Notes: generated by a model from the sequence alone, not told the origin. A stretch of DNA of 64,000 nucleotides from Enterococcus phoeniculicola ATCC BAA-412 (GCF_000407505.1 NZ_ASWE01000003.1:496001-560000); one strand, 5' to 3'; shown: positions 49,976-58,955, numbered from the stretch's first letter. Program-made: numbers and translations.

Positions 49976-50629
49976 TTAAATTAAATGTAAACTATGTCCG
50001 TTAGTTCCGACTTGGCGCTTATTTTTTTGGTTAAAATAGTCTTCATCTAAAAGATCATAAATTGTTTCAGGAGACTGGCAGAGTTCAAAAATATCACTCA
50101 TCGCCGCTTTTCCTTCCACTAAGACACCAAAATCCTTATTGTATGAAAAGTTGTAGACAACAGCAGATGGATGTTGGACGATGTCCATTTCTCTGGCAAT
50201 TTGCTGATCAGAATAGAAGGCTTCCTTAACAAATTCTGATTCTCTGTCTTCTAAAAACATCTCTAAATCACCGCCCGTATCAACGATTAGCTCTTCTACT
50301 AATTTTTTTGAGTAGGCTTTTCCATGACAGCCGACCGCTTCTTGCAGACGTAAAAGAAAATGACGTCCTTTTTTCTTTCCTTGAAGCTGAGCTGCCTTAT
50401 AATCCAAAGAAGCGGAAAAAATCGTTTCAAAAAGATGATTTCTTTTCTTTATATCAGTAGTTGGAATACCTTCACGTTTCATTAAATCCCCAATTGTACG
50501 TAAATTAACTAGTGGTATAAATCGAAATTGAATTTTCTTAGATCCGCTTTCTACAAAATCTAAAATTTGTTTTTCTGTGTGATAACAAATACTCCCCAAA
50601 GGGTTAATAAATAAATAAATTTCTATCAA
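49976..50629 (-). CDS. spxH: ClpXP adaptor SpxH (YjbH), DsbA-like
   Basis: 217 residues from TTG 50629, with GGGGGAGA 6 bases before it on the minus strand. This gives MIEIYLFINPLGS, the usual family start; the frame runs 15 codons further without a site. Thioredoxin-like fold with a long helical insert. Family members bind Spx and feed it to ClpXP. The N-terminal cysteine motif is incomplete: only C15 remains in NPLGSICYHTE, where Bacillus-type proteins have CXXC. It lies close to spx and mecA, so three proteolysis-linked regulators cluster here. Confidence 0.88.
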   Translation of the reverse strand: MIEIYLFINPLGSICYHTEKQILDFVESGSKKIQFRFIPLVNLRTIGDLMKREGIPTTDIKKRNHLFETIFSASLDYKAAQLQGKKKGRHFLLRLQEAVGCHGKAYSKKLVEELIVDTGGDLEMFLEDRESEFVKEAFYSDQQIAREMDIVQHPSAVVYNFSYNKDFGVLVEGKAAMSDIFELCQSPETIYDLLDEDYFNQKNKRQVGTNGHSLHLI

Positions 50630-50699
50630 ATGAATCTCCCCCAAACAGACTCTATGTGACAAACAAGTCAACATGACAATATAACCTTACCAAAAGAAG

Positions 50700-50735
50700 A
50701 TGAAAAAAGAAATTAAATGGCTTGTGAACAGCCAT
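50700..50735 (-). terminator. Possible terminator after the CYTH gene
   Basis: On the minus strand ATGGCTGTTCACAAGCCAT makes a short stem, followed by a T-rich run. It may partly separate the CYTH gene from spxH. Confidence 0.45.
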
Positions 50736-50744
50736 GACAGAAGC

Positions 50745-51320
50745 TTATTGAGTAGCTTCCAGCATCCGCTGAATTTTATTTTTTGCTGGTTGATATGTTA
50801 GCGATAATCGAGACAGAAGGTTTCTAAACTGAATTTTTCCAGCGGCATAATCTGTAACTTCAAGTTCTAGTTCATAATCATGAGATTCGCCATACCAGCT
50901 TTCATCAATAGCCAACAAGCCTTCCACTACAGGAAACTCAGCGCGCTTTGTTGTCAATTTCCCAATTGATTTTAGTGAGCGGCTGTCGATGTGATAGGTT
51001 TGAAGACAATCGTGAACAGCGCCAAAACTTGGAAGACGATCTTCTAAAAGATACTCTTGGGCTTGACTCAGCGTTAGGTCATCCGTAGTTTCCAATAGGC
51101 CATCTTCGACAGGTACTTTTAATGTTAACTCGGCGTGTGTTTCCAAGACTCGAATGCGTAAACCCATCTTTTCTTTTTTTAATACATTCATCTCATTATC
51201 AAAATAAACATTTGTCTGTGTATGAAAGTCTTTCTTTTCTAATTGGAATAGTTCACAGACTGCCCGGTAGTTTTCAGCAGTCAATAATGTTTTAAATTCA
51301 ATCTCTAAATTTTCGCTCAT
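50745..51320 (-). CDS. CYTH-domain protein (YjbK-like), triphosphate-binding fold
   Basis: 191 residues with AAAGGTG before the ATG on the minus strand. The triphosphate-tunnel signature ExExK appears as EIEFKT at residues 6-11, with alternating charged residues along the strands (MGLRIRVLETHAELTLKVP; DYELELEVTD). Family members hydrolyse inorganic or nucleoside triphosphates. It lies divergent to relQ; the YjbK-RelQ neighbourhood is conserved in Firmicutes, which hints at a role near (p)ppGpp metabolism, but that is inference. Confidence 0.87.
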   Translation of the reverse strand: MSENLEIEFKTLLTAENYRAVCELFQLEKKDFHTQTNVYFDNEMNVLKKEKMGLRIRVLETHAELTLKVPVEDGLLETTDDLTLSQAQEYLLEDRLPSFGAVHDCLQTYHIDSRSLKSIGKLTTKRAEFPVVEGLLAIDESWYGESHDYELELEVTDYAAGKIQFRNLLSRLSLTYQPAKNKIQRMLEATQ

Positions 51321-51518
51321 GAAAGCACCTTTCTTTCTTTGTGTTCATTGTTACACAATCTAATTTATTCCGTCAATTGAAAGGCCCCATTTTCTTATGC
51401 CAATTTTTGGAGATGAATTCTGTAAAATTTGGAAATTCTTAAACGGATTCAGTGAGTGTTTTTTCTTGTTTATGTTAAAATGTAGAGTGAACGCTATAAG
51501 ATAAGTTGAGGGATTGCT

Positions 51519-52184
51519 ATGGAACGAGATTGGGATACATTTTTAGCGCCATACGAACAAACAGTTTCAGAATTAAAAGTGAAGTTGCGAGGGATTCGTA
51601 AGCAATTTCGTGAACAAAATCGCCATGTACCAATAGAGTTTGTTACAGGACGAGTCAAACCAATAGAAAGTATTATTACAAAGTCACAATTGCGACATAT
51701 TCCGATGCAACGCTTAGAAGAGGAAATGTCAGATATTGCGGGTCTAAGAATTATGTGTCAATTTGTGGATGATATCCATCAAGTTGTCCAAATTATACGA
51801 AATCGAAAAGATATGAAGGTCATTCAGGAACGAGATTATATTACGAATAAAAAGGCAAGTGGTTATCGTTCCTATCATTTAGTTATTGAATATCCAGTCC
51901 AGCTAGTTGGCGGAGAGAAGAAAATTTTAGCGGAGATTCAAATTAGAACGCTCGCAATGAATTTCTGGGCGACGATTGAACATTCATTAAATTATAAATA
52001 TCAAGGAGCATTTCCAGAAGAGATGAGTGAACGTCTTCAACGTGCAGCAGAAGCTGCCTATCAATTGGATGAAGAAATGTCAACAATACGTGAGGAAATC
52101 CAAGAAGCACAACGACTGTTTTCTCATGGTCGTGGGAAGTCCGAAGACGTTTATTATCATAAGTCAATGGATCAAGAGGAGTGA
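51519..52184 (+). CDS. relQ: Small alarmone synthetase RelQ
   Basis: 221 residues; a synthetase-only member of the RelA/SpoT family. PIEFVTGRVKPIESIITKS binds the donor ATP, DIAGLRIMCQFVDDI holds the catalytic core, and GYRSYHLVIEYP and LAEIQIRTLAMNFWATIEHSLNYKY are the remaining conserved motifs. No hydrolase, TGS or ACT domain. It makes ppGpp/pppGpp (and in E. faecalis pGpp) for low-level stress signalling. nadK starts 4 bases after its stop, so the two share a transcript. Confidence 0.95.
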   Translation: MERDWDTFLAPYEQTVSELKVKLRGIRKQFREQNRHVPIEFVTGRVKPIESIITKSQLRHIPMQRLEEEMSDIAGLRIMCQFVDDIHQVVQIIRNRKDMKVIQERDYITNKKASGYRSYHLVIEYPVQLVGGEKKILAEIQIRTLAMNFWATIEHSLNYKYQGAFPEEMSERLQRAAEAAYQLDEEMSTIREEIQEAQRLFSHGRGKSEDVYYHKSMDQEE

Positions 52185-52188
52185 AAAA

Positions 52189-52995
52189 ATGACAAGCATG
52201 AAAGTAGCGATTGTCCAAAATCATGAAGAAAAATCGCAAGTTGTCGCACAAAAATTGCGAGAAATGTTGAAAAAGGCCAATATAAAAATTGATGACCAGA
52301 GACCTGAGCTTGTCATTTCAATTGGCGGAGACGGAACGTTGCTTTCTGCCTTTCATCGATTTAATCATCGATTGGATGAGGTTAGTTTTTTGGGTGTTCA
52401 TACAGGGCACCTTGGGTTTTATACCGATTGGCGTGATTTTGAATTAGAGGAGCTAGTGGATAGTTTAAGTAGTAATCGAGGGAAAAGTGTAAGCTACCCT
52501 CTGCTTGACGTACGGATTACTTTTTTAGATGGCAAACCAGACAAACATTTTTTAGCTTTAAATGAATCTACAATTAAACGGGGAAACCGAACCATGGTAG
52601 CAGATATTTTAATCAAGGATGAGCTATTTGAACGTTTTCGTGGGGATGGTTTATCTGTTTCTACACCAACAGGTTCTACCGCCTACAATAAAAGTGTTGG
52701 AGGAGCCGTGATTCATCCAAGCATCAATGCGTTTCAATTAGCTGAAATTGCTTCATTAAACAATCGTGTGTTCCGAACACTGGGCTCACCTATCGTAATC
52801 GCTCATACTGAATGGCTGGAAGTGAAGCTGCAGGACAGTAAGGATTATCTTGTGACCGTCGACCAGCTAGATATTGAACAAGACAATATTGCCTCTGTCT
52901 ATTATCGTATAGCAGATGAACGAATTCATTTTGCATCATATCGACATATGCATTTTTGGCGTAGAGTGAAAGATGCGTTTATTAGTGAGGGGTAA
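52189..52995 (+). CDS. nadK: NAD kinase
   Basis: 268 residues from ATG 52189, with AGAGGAG 7 bases before (ATG 52198 is the alternative). GGDGTLLSAFH near 46-56 binds ATP and holds the catalytic Asp; FLGVHTGHLGFYTDW and the NE/D motif LNESTIKR follow, with STPTGSTAYNKSVGGAVIHP near 155. It makes NADP from NAD. It lies between relQ and the pseudouridine synthase with 2-4 base gaps. Confidence 0.96.
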   Translation: MTSMKVAIVQNHEEKSQVVAQKLREMLKKANIKIDDQRPELVISIGGDGTLLSAFHRFNHRLDEVSFLGVHTGHLGFYTDWRDFELEELVDSLSSNRGKSVSYPLLDVRITFLDGKPDKHFLALNESTIKRGNRTMVADILIKDELFERFRGDGLSVSTPTGSTAYNKSVGGAVIHPSINAFQLAEIASLNNRVFRTLGSPIVIAHTEWLEVKLQDSKDYLVTVDQLDIEQDNIASVYYRIADERIHFASYRHMHFWRRVKDAFISEG

Positions 52996-52997
52996 AC

Positions 52998-53891
52998 ATG
53001 GAGTTTTCTTGGCAGTTTAAAAAAGAACAATCCCAGCAAATAAAATATTTTTTAAAAGAAAAAGGGATATCTAAAGGATTATTAGCAAAAATCAAGTTTC
53101 AAGGTGGAGAAATTAAAGTTAATGGAAAAGTGGAGAATGTCTTGTTTTCTCTTACCTACAATGATATGGTAAAAATTGTGATTCCAGATGAAGGGGAACA
53201 TGAAACGCTCTTACTCGACGATCACCCGATAGATATTGTTTTTGAGGATGACCATCTTTTGATTGTGAATAAACCAGCTGGTGTTTCTTCGATTCCAGCT
53301 CAATATCATCCAAATCACACGATGGCAAATCGAGTCAAAGCCTATTATAAAAAACAAGGCTACGCCAATCAAGTGATTCATGTAGTAACAAGACTGGATC
53401 GAGATACCTCTGGGCTAATGCTTTTTGCAAAGCATGGATTTGCTCATGCAAAGCTGGATGTACAGTTGAGGGCAAAGAATTTTGTGAAAAAATATCAAGC
53501 ACTTGTCAGCGGGGAAAATGAGCATTTAAATCGTCATGATGAGATTATTCAACCTATCGGAAGAGATTATAGTTCATTATTAAAACGTAAGGTAACAGAG
53601 GAAGGTCAGTATGCGAAAACAGAATACTGGCTAGAAAAAATACAAGACGAAATCGCACTCGTTGATATTCAGCTCCACACAGGGAGGACGCATCAAATAC
53701 GCGTGCATTTTTCAGCGATAGGCTGTCCGCTGTTAGGGGATGAAATGTATGGGGGAAGACTAGATTTGGGGATTACAAGACAGGCACTTCATTGTTATGA
53801 GCTGCAGTTTTCGCACCCTTTTACGAACGAGCCGCTAGCCTTTTATCAGCCTATGGCGACAGATATGCATCAATTAATACAAGTAGATTAA
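52998..53891 (+). CDS. RluD-family pseudouridine synthase
   Basis: 297 residues, 2 bases after nadK. An N-terminal S4-like RNA-binding segment (about 15-75: SKGLLAKIKFQGGEIKVNGK) and a catalytic domain with the RluA/RluD motif TRLDRDTSGLMLFAKH, where the Asp after LDR is catalytic, plus HTGRTHQIRVHFSAIG and PLLGDEMYGG. It corresponds in position to yjbO of Bacillus. The exact uridine target in rRNA or tRNA cannot be told. Confidence 0.93.
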   Translation: MEFSWQFKKEQSQQIKYFLKEKGISKGLLAKIKFQGGEIKVNGKVENVLFSLTYNDMVKIVIPDEGEHETLLLDDHPIDIVFEDDHLLIVNKPAGVSSIPAQYHPNHTMANRVKAYYKKQGYANQVIHVVTRLDRDTSGLMLFAKHGFAHAKLDVQLRAKNFVKKYQALVSGENEHLNRHDEIIQPIGRDYSSLLKRKVTEEGQYAKTEYWLEKIQDEIALVDIQLHTGRTHQIRVHFSAIGCPLLGDEMYGGRLDLGITRQALHCYELQFSHPFTNEPLAFYQPMATDMHQLIQVD

Positions 53892-53909
53892 CAGTGAGGT
53901 GAGATTGGT

Positions 53910-55274
53910 TTGGATGAAAATCAAGAATTAGAGGAACAATTTGCTTTTTTACTCAAAGATTTGCAAGAAAATAATATCCAGGAATTTCGGGAGAGATTTT
54001 TGGAGATGCACATCTACGAGCAGGGGCAGTTCTATCAATCTCTAACCGATGAAGAACGTCTAGTTGTTTATACCTATCTTTCGCCCAAAGAATTGGCGGA
54101 TATGTTTGACGTCATTGAAGAAGATAATGAAAATATGAAGGATTATCTTGCAGAGATGCGACCAAGCTATGCTGCGGAAATGCTTTCGGAGATGTATACC
54201 GATAACGCAGTGGATTTATTAAATACACTAGATAAGAAACAGATTGCAAAATATCTTAGCTTGATGGATGCTGAGGATGCAAGTGAAATCAAAGACCTGC
54301 TTCACTATGAAGATGATACAGCAGGGTCCATCATGACAACAGAATACGTCTCAATTGTAGCGAATCAAACGGTACGATCAGCAATGTATGTGTTAAAACA
54401 TGAAGCAGATGTAGCAGAAACAATTTACTACATTTATGTCGTCAATCAAGAAAACCAGCTCTTAGGCGTTATTTCATTACGTGATTTGATTGTTAATGAG
54501 GATGATACCATGATTTCTGATTTGATGAGTGAACGGGTAATCTCTGTTCACGTAGGTGACGACCAAGAAGATGTTGCGCAAACATTTCGTGACTATGATT
54601 TCCTAGCATTACCAGTTACAGATTATGATGATCATTTGTTGGGTATTGTGACAGTTGATGATATTATCGATGTTATTGATGACGAGGCGGCAAGTGACTA
54701 CTCAGGGTTAGCAGGGGTAAATATCGAAGAAGTCAGCGAAAATCCGTTAAAAGCTGCTTCTAGACGGTTGCCATGGCTGATTACGCTATTATTTTTAGGG
54801 ATGTCTACAGCTACTCTTATCAGTCACTATGAGTCGTTGGTGAGTGAGGCGAGCATTCTTGCAGTCTTTATCTCACTTATTACAGGAACTGCAGGAAACG
54901 CGGGTACACAGTCTCTAGCAGTTGCTGTCCGCAGGCTAGCTCTAGCGGATGAAAAAGATAATAATTTTGCACGTCTTATATTCAGTGAGGTGCTTACAGG
55001 TCTGGTCACAGGACTTGTAACAGGAATCACTATTTTTATTATTGTTGGTTTCTGGCAGGGAAACTTTATTTTAGGGTTTGTGATTGGGATGGCGATGCTT
55101 TGTGCGATTACAGTTGCAAATTTAGCGGGGAGCTTGATTCCTATGTTAATGGATAAGCTCGGATTTGATCCTGCTGTTGCCAGTGGTCCGTTTATCACCA
55201 CATTAAGTGATTTGACAAGTGTACTGATTTATTTTAGTATTGCCAGCATGTTTATGAGTTACTTTTTAGCCTAA
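53910..55274 (+). CDS. mgtE: Magnesium transporter MgtE
   Basis: 454 residues from TTG, preceded by GTGAGGTGAG. MgtE N domain (about 15-125), two CBS domains (about 135-260: EYVSIVANQTVRSAMYVL; LMSERVISVHVGDDQED) which sense cytosolic Mg2+, and a five-helix membrane part (about 285-454) with GTAGNAGTQSLAVAVRRLAL and the ion-path FDPAVASGPFITTLSD. A magnesium channel/transporter gated by internal Mg2+. Last gene of the relQ-nadK-rluD-mgtE run. Confidence 0.95.
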   Translation: MDENQELEEQFAFLLKDLQENNIQEFRERFLEMHIYEQGQFYQSLTDEERLVVYTYLSPKELADMFDVIEEDNENMKDYLAEMRPSYAAEMLSEMYTDNAVDLLNTLDKKQIAKYLSLMDAEDASEIKDLLHYEDDTAGSIMTTEYVSIVANQTVRSAMYVLKHEADVAETIYYIYVVNQENQLLGVISLRDLIVNEDDTMISDLMSERVISVHVGDDQEDVAQTFRDYDFLALPVTDYDDHLLGIVTVDDIIDVIDDEAASDYSGLAGVNIEEVSENPLKAASRRLPWLITLLFLGMSTATLISHYESLVSEASILAVFISLITGTAGNAGTQSLAVAVRRLALADEKDNNFARLIFSEVLTGLVTGLVTGITIFIIVGFWQGNFILGFVIGMAMLCAITVANLAGSLIPMLMDKLGFDPAVASGPFITTLSDLTSVLIYFSIASMFMSYFLA

Positions 55275-55278
55275 AGTT

Positions 55279-55336
55279 AAAAAAGGTCCTTTCCAACTAA
55301 GTATAGATTGCTTGGTTGAAAAGGACTCTTTTTTTG
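55279..55336. terminator. Bidirectional terminator between mgtE and cutC
   Basis: AAAAGGTCCTTT-CAAC pairs with GTTG-AAAAGGACT and is followed by seven T; the A tract on the left serves the minus strand. Confidence 0.75.
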
Positions 55337-55345
55337 TGAATGAAA

Positions 55346-55990
55346 TTAATTTTCAGCTAATTCAACAATCTTTGTTCCGTGGACTTCTTGAACGCCCAGT
55401 GCAGAGAGCACCTTCTCTGCATTTTTATAACTAATACCTGCTCCAGGGAGAATGATTAGACGATTATCAGCGTGGGCGATTAATGCACGCAAGTGATCGA
55501 AATTCTCTTCAATAGGTGTTCCTGCAGGTCCTCCGTGAGTCAAGATGCGATGCACACCATGTTCGGCTAACCAATCGATTGCCTCAAATTGACGAGCTTT
55601 GGGAATTTCATCAAAAGCCATATGAAAAGTAATTTGCAGACCTTCTGCATGTTCGATTAATAACTCTAACGCTTCTTCGTCTAACCAGCTGCTTGGAGTC
55701 AAACAGCCGATAACGACTCCATCAGTACCTAATTTTTTTGCTTCAATTAAATCTGTATGCATGATTTTTAATTCTATATCATTAAAAATAAAATCGCCGC
55801 CTCTTGGACGAATCATAGTCATAACTGGCACGTGTTTTTCACCAGCATAACTTAACACTTCTTCAATCACTCCTGTGCTAGGCGTTGTGCCACCGACGGC
55901 AAGATTGTCGCACAATTCAATTCGTCCAGCCCCTTTAGCAATTGCTTCTTGAATATGTGTAAAGTTTTCAGCACAAAATTCTTTAATCAT
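55346..55990 (-). CDS. cutC: CutC-family protein
   Basis: 214 residues from ATG 55990, with AAGGAGG before it on the minus strand; the longer frame upstream is unsupported. TIM-barrel with KGAGRIELCDNLAVGGTTPS, MIRPRGGDF, and RILTHGGPAGTP. The family was linked to copper handling (shown for E. faecalis CutC binding copper), though its enzymatic role is unsettled. Length is shorter than E. coli CutC (248) but normal for Firmicutes. Single gene. Confidence 0.9.
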   Translation of the reverse strand: MIKEFCAENFTHIQEAIAKGAGRIELCDNLAVGGTTPSTGVIEEVLSYAGEKHVPVMTMIRPRGGDFIFNDIELKIMHTDLIEAKKLGTDGVVIGCLTPSSWLDEEALELLIEHAEGLQITFHMAFDEIPKARQFEAIDWLAEHGVHRILTHGGPAGTPIEENFDHLRALIAHADNRLIILPGAGISYKNAEKVLSALGVQEVHGTKIVELAEN

Positions 55991-56095
55991 TTCTTTTCCT
56001 CCTTCTAAGCATCTTCCATCGCATTGTATCATATTTTTTTTCATTGCTAAAGGAGAATAAGAAAGGTAAGATTATCAATGAAAGGGGACGAATAT

Positions 56096-56953
56096 ATGCT
56101 AAAAAAAATTGATCAGGGAGCATTGTTTCTTAAAGAAAATGCCTCCGTTTTTCGTTGTCCTACGTGTCATGGCACTATGAAGGAAGAGAATCATACTTTT
56201 TTTTGTCCGTCAGGTCATCGTTTTGACTTATCAAAGAAAGGGACACTTTATTTTTTAAATCATCAAATTCAAACAGAATATACAACAGATATGTTTGCCC
56301 CTAGAAGGCGAATGATTGAAGCTGGCATGTATAATCCTGTGATGGATGAGCTTGCTAATATGATAGATTTTCCAGAGTTTATCTTGGATGTTGGTTGTGG
56401 GGAAGGCAGTTTTCTTAACCAGTTAAATGAACGAAAATCTCTTGAAAAAATGATTGGATTTGATATTTCAAAGGAAGGTGTATATCTGGCAACTCAACAG
56501 CCATTACCTGCATTTTGGTGCGTAGCAGACTTGACCAATCTTCCTTTTTCAGATAATTGTATTCCAACGATTTTAAATATCTTTTCTCCCTCCCATTACA
56601 AGGAGTTTCAACGAGTATTAACAAATAACGGTCAGCTATTAAAAGTAGTTCCTCAATCAGGCTACCTGACAGAGCTGCGTCAAGCCTTTTATCCAAACGA
56701 AATCGAAAAACAAAGCTATTCTAATGAAGCAGTCGTGAAAAAATTTGAAACAGAGATGCACCTCGTAGAACGTAAACGAATAACATATACATTTGATATT
56801 CCAAAAGAAAATCAACTTGATTTGCTGGAGATGTCTCCGTTAGAATGGGGCGTGACAGAAGCAGTTAAGCAAGGATTGAGAGAGAATCCGTTAGAAAAAA
56901 TTACAGTTGATATAGAAATATTAAAAGGTTCTCATAGTAATCGTTTTCATTAA
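56096..56953 (+). CDS. 23S rRNA guanine-N1 methyltransferase, RlmA type
   Basis: 285 residues; ATG 56096 lies 8-9 bases after AAAGGGG, so the earlier ATG 56078 is unlikely. N-terminal zinc ribbon with C21, C24, C37 and H41 (CPTC and CPSGH), then a Rossmann SAM-binding domain with ILDVGCGEGSFL. RlmA enzymes modify G745 (Gram-negatives) or G748 (Gram-positives, the TlrB group) in helix 35 of 23S rRNA; the latter is more likely here. The DVGCGEG motif and zinc site are intact. Confidence 0.88.
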   Translation: MLKKIDQGALFLKENASVFRCPTCHGTMKEENHTFFCPSGHRFDLSKKGTLYFLNHQIQTEYTTDMFAPRRRMIEAGMYNPVMDELANMIDFPEFILDVGCGEGSFLNQLNERKSLEKMIGFDISKEGVYLATQQPLPAFWCVADLTNLPFSDNCIPTILNIFSPSHYKEFQRVLTNNGQLLKVVPQSGYLTELRQAFYPNEIEKQSYSNEAVVKKFETEMHLVERKRITYTFDIPKENQLDLLEMSPLEWGVTEAVKQGLRENPLEKITVDIEILKGSHSNRFH

Positions 56954-56972
56954 GTTTTATTTAAGATTGAGG

Positions 56973-57001
56973 TTGTCAAAGTAACATTTTGATGATATAG
57001 T
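56973..57001 (+). promoter_or_regulatory. Promoter of the candidate small RNA
   Basis: TTGTCA, exactly 17 bases, TATAGT: one of the best sigma-A promoters in the window. Transcription should start near 57008. Confidence 0.75.
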
Positions 57002-57007
57002 ATCAAC

Positions 57008-57120
57008 AAGTTGTTTTTTCATTGGTTTTTATCAGGTTCCTGTTCTGATAAAAGTTAGTGAGAAGAGCTTCACTAACGTAACGACTCGCAGTGATGACAC
57101 CGAGGCGGTACGTTTTTTTT
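57008..57120 (+). ncRNA. Candidate small RNA or structured leader
   Basis: About 113 bases from a strong promoter to a T8 tract with no coding frame. Three hairpins follow each other: TTTTATCAG/CTGATAAAA (57027-57053), GTTAGTG/CACTAAC (57054-57077) and GTAACGACTCG with CGAGGCGGTACG (57078-57112, two A-G mismatches, 12-base loop) before the T run. The second and third stems share two bases, so they may compete. I do not recognise an Rfam family. It could be a free sRNA or an attenuator for trmL, which begins about 205 bases after the T run. Confidence 0.65.
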
Positions 57121-57324
57121 ATGCAAAAAAATAGGAAATCTGGACATATCACTTTAATTTATGCTCCGGATTCTTTACACTTGAATAAATGCAAGGAATA
57201 GAAGAAACTTACCATCTTCTTCACATGAAACATGCTGAATTGCAGAACACAGCTCCTTAAGCAACCAGCTATTTCTGAAGTTAGAGACTTCTATCCTACC
57301 TCAAAAAAAGGAGAAATCAGTCGT

Positions 57325-57831
57325 ATGACCAATCATATCGTTTTGTTTGAACCACAAATTCCAGCGAATACAGGAAATATTGCACGAACATGTGCTGCAA
57401 CGAATTCACCGCTCCATTTAATTGAACCTTTAGGGTTTTCAACAGATGACAAACATTTAAAGCGTGCAGGCCTGGATTATTGGCATGACGTAAACATTAC
57501 CTATCACAAAGACTTAGAGGCTTTTTTACAATTTTTAGGAGATAATAAACTCCATCTAATTACCAAGTTTGCAAATCAAGTATACAGTGAAGAGACATTT
57601 AAGGATAATGAAGAGCATTACTTTATGTTTGGAAAAGAAACAACGGGTCTTCCAGAAGCCTTCATGAGAGAAAATGAAGAAAAATGTTTGCGTATTCCGA
57701 TGAATGATGAGCATGTTCGTTCTTTAAACTTATCTAATACAGTAGCACTAGTTGTCTATGAGGCACTCAGACAGCAAGCGTTTCCTAATTTAGAGCTGCA
57801 GCATCATTATAGCCACGATAAATTAGATTAA
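57325..57831 (+). CDS. trmL: tRNA (cytidine/uridine-34 2'-O) methyltransferase TrmL
   Basis: 168 residues; ATG 57325 follows AAAAAGGAG. SPOUT-fold (trefoil knot) protein: [20 protein letters not shown] at the N terminus, [14 protein letters not shown] and the knot [21 protein letters not shown] at the C-terminal half bind SAM. It methylates the wobble ribose of tRNA-Leu in E. coli; here the same role is likely. The longer frame (from 57232) has no ribosome site. Confidence 0.93.
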   Translation: MTNHIVLFEPQIPANTGNIARTCAATNSPLHLIEPLGFSTDDKHLKRAGLDYWHDVNITYHKDLEAFLQFLGDNKLHLITKFANQVYSEETFKDNEEHYFMFGKETTGLPEAFMRENEEKCLRIPMNDEHVRSLNLSNTVALVVYEALRQQAFPNLELQHHYSHDKLD

Positions 57832-58065
57832 ATTCGGATTTTTTCATTAGGTATCAGTGGTTTATGATAGAATAGAACAGATAGCTAGGCTAGAAAATTA
57901 ATCTGATAACTATTCAGTGATTATAGGCCAGCATTAACGTTAATCGTCAGAGAGTCAGCAGCCCTTTTAATAAAGAGAACAGGTGCTGCTTCGAATCATC
58001 TAGTTAGAATGAAATCTAAAAGAATCTGGCAATCATGCGTTGTTTAGATTCATAGAAGGTAGAAG
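57832..58065. other. Non-coding stretch before the 58-bp array
   Basis: A possible promoter (TTTTCA, 16 bases, TATGAT at 57841-57868) and a stem AGCAGC/GCTGCT around a CTTTT/AAAGAG core at about 57959-57992. No gene. Transcription from this promoter would run into the array. Confidence 0.4.
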
Positions 58066-58818
58066 AGGTCGGGAAAGAAGTGTCCAGCTTATTTTCGAAG
58101 CCTTCAACTCAAGCATGTTCCATGCGTAGAAGATGATGAGAGCGAAACGAAGTGGAGACCTTAAACTCAAGCATGTTCCATGCGTAGAAGTTGTTGAGAG
58201 CGAAACGAAGTGGAGACCTTCAACTCAAGCATGTTCCATGCGTAGAAGATGATGAGAGCGAAACGAAGTGGAGACCTTCAACTCAAGCATGTTTCATGCG
58301 TAGAAGATGATGAGAGCGAAACGAAGTGGAGACCTTCAACTCAAGCATGTTTCATGCGTAGAAGTTGTTGAGAGCGAAACGAAGTGGAGACCTTCAACTC
58401 AAGCATGTTTCATGCGTAGAAGATGATGAGAGCGAAACGAAGTGGAGACCTTCAACTCAAGCATGTTTCATGCGTAGAAGTTGTTGAGAGCGAAACGAAG
58501 TGGAGACCTTCAACTCAAGCATGTTCCATGCGTAGAAGTTGTTGAGAGCGAAACGAAGTGGAGACCTTCAACTCAAGCATGTTCCATGCGTAGAAGATGA
58601 TGAGAGCGAAACGAAGTGGAGACCTTCAACTCAAGCATGTTTCATGCGTAGAAGATGATGAGAGCGAAACGAAGTGGAGACCTTCAACTCAAGCATGTTT
58701 CATGCGTAGAAGTTGTTGAGAGCGAAACGAAGTGGAGACCTTCAACTCAAGCATGTTTCATGCGTAGAAGTTGTTGAGAGCGAAACGAAGTGGAGATGAG
58801 TTGCTTCTATTTCCAACC
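58066..58818. repeat. Hairpin repeat element, copy 3, split by the array
   Basis: Left arm AGGTCGGGAAAGAAGTGTCC (58066-58085) and right arm GAGTTGCTTCTATTTCCAACC (58798-58818) match the arms of copy 1 (AGGTCAGTACAGAAG; GGAGTTGCTTTTCTG). In copies 1 and 2 the arms are about 10-25 bases apart; here almost exactly the whole 696-base array lies between them. Confidence 0.6.
58101..58796. repeat. Tandem array of twelve 58-bp units
   Basis: Units begin at 58101 and then every 58 bases to 58739, with no length change. Each begins CCTTCAACTCAAGCATG and ends GCGAAACGAAGTGGAGA. Apart from CCTTAAACTC in unit 2, only two positions vary: GTTCCATG or GTTTCATG, and GATGATGAG or GTTGTTGAG. Each unit holds the palindrome GCATG-TTC-CATGC (or TTT). 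Not coding: 58 is not a multiple of three and stops occur throughout. No spacers, so not CRISPR. Confidence 0.95.
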
Positions 58819-58837
58819 TTTATTAAGATTTTACAAA

Positions 58838-58872
58838 GGTGTGGAATAACTTAATTAGTTATGTCCCACCCC
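58838..58872 (+). terminator. Inverted repeat after the array
   Basis: GGTGTGGAATAACT / AGTTATGTCCCACC around TTAATT. A good hairpin but without a T tract; it may end transcripts from the array or stabilise them. Confidence 0.4.
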
Positions 58873-58955
58873 CATCCTCTTAGCATCTTAATAAACACTT
58901 CTATCCCAACTTCAAACCAACGCTTTTTTATTGATTGATTTAAGGAGTTTATGGA

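Noticed and set aside
57930-58000. Second T-box-like leader
   Set aside because: A stretch resembles the hisS leader (CGTTAATCGT-AGAG), but there is no AGGTGGTACC-type bulge and no downstream biosynthetic gene.
58101-58796. CRISPR array
   Set aside because: The whole 58-bp period is repeated with no unique spacers, and no cas genes are nearby.
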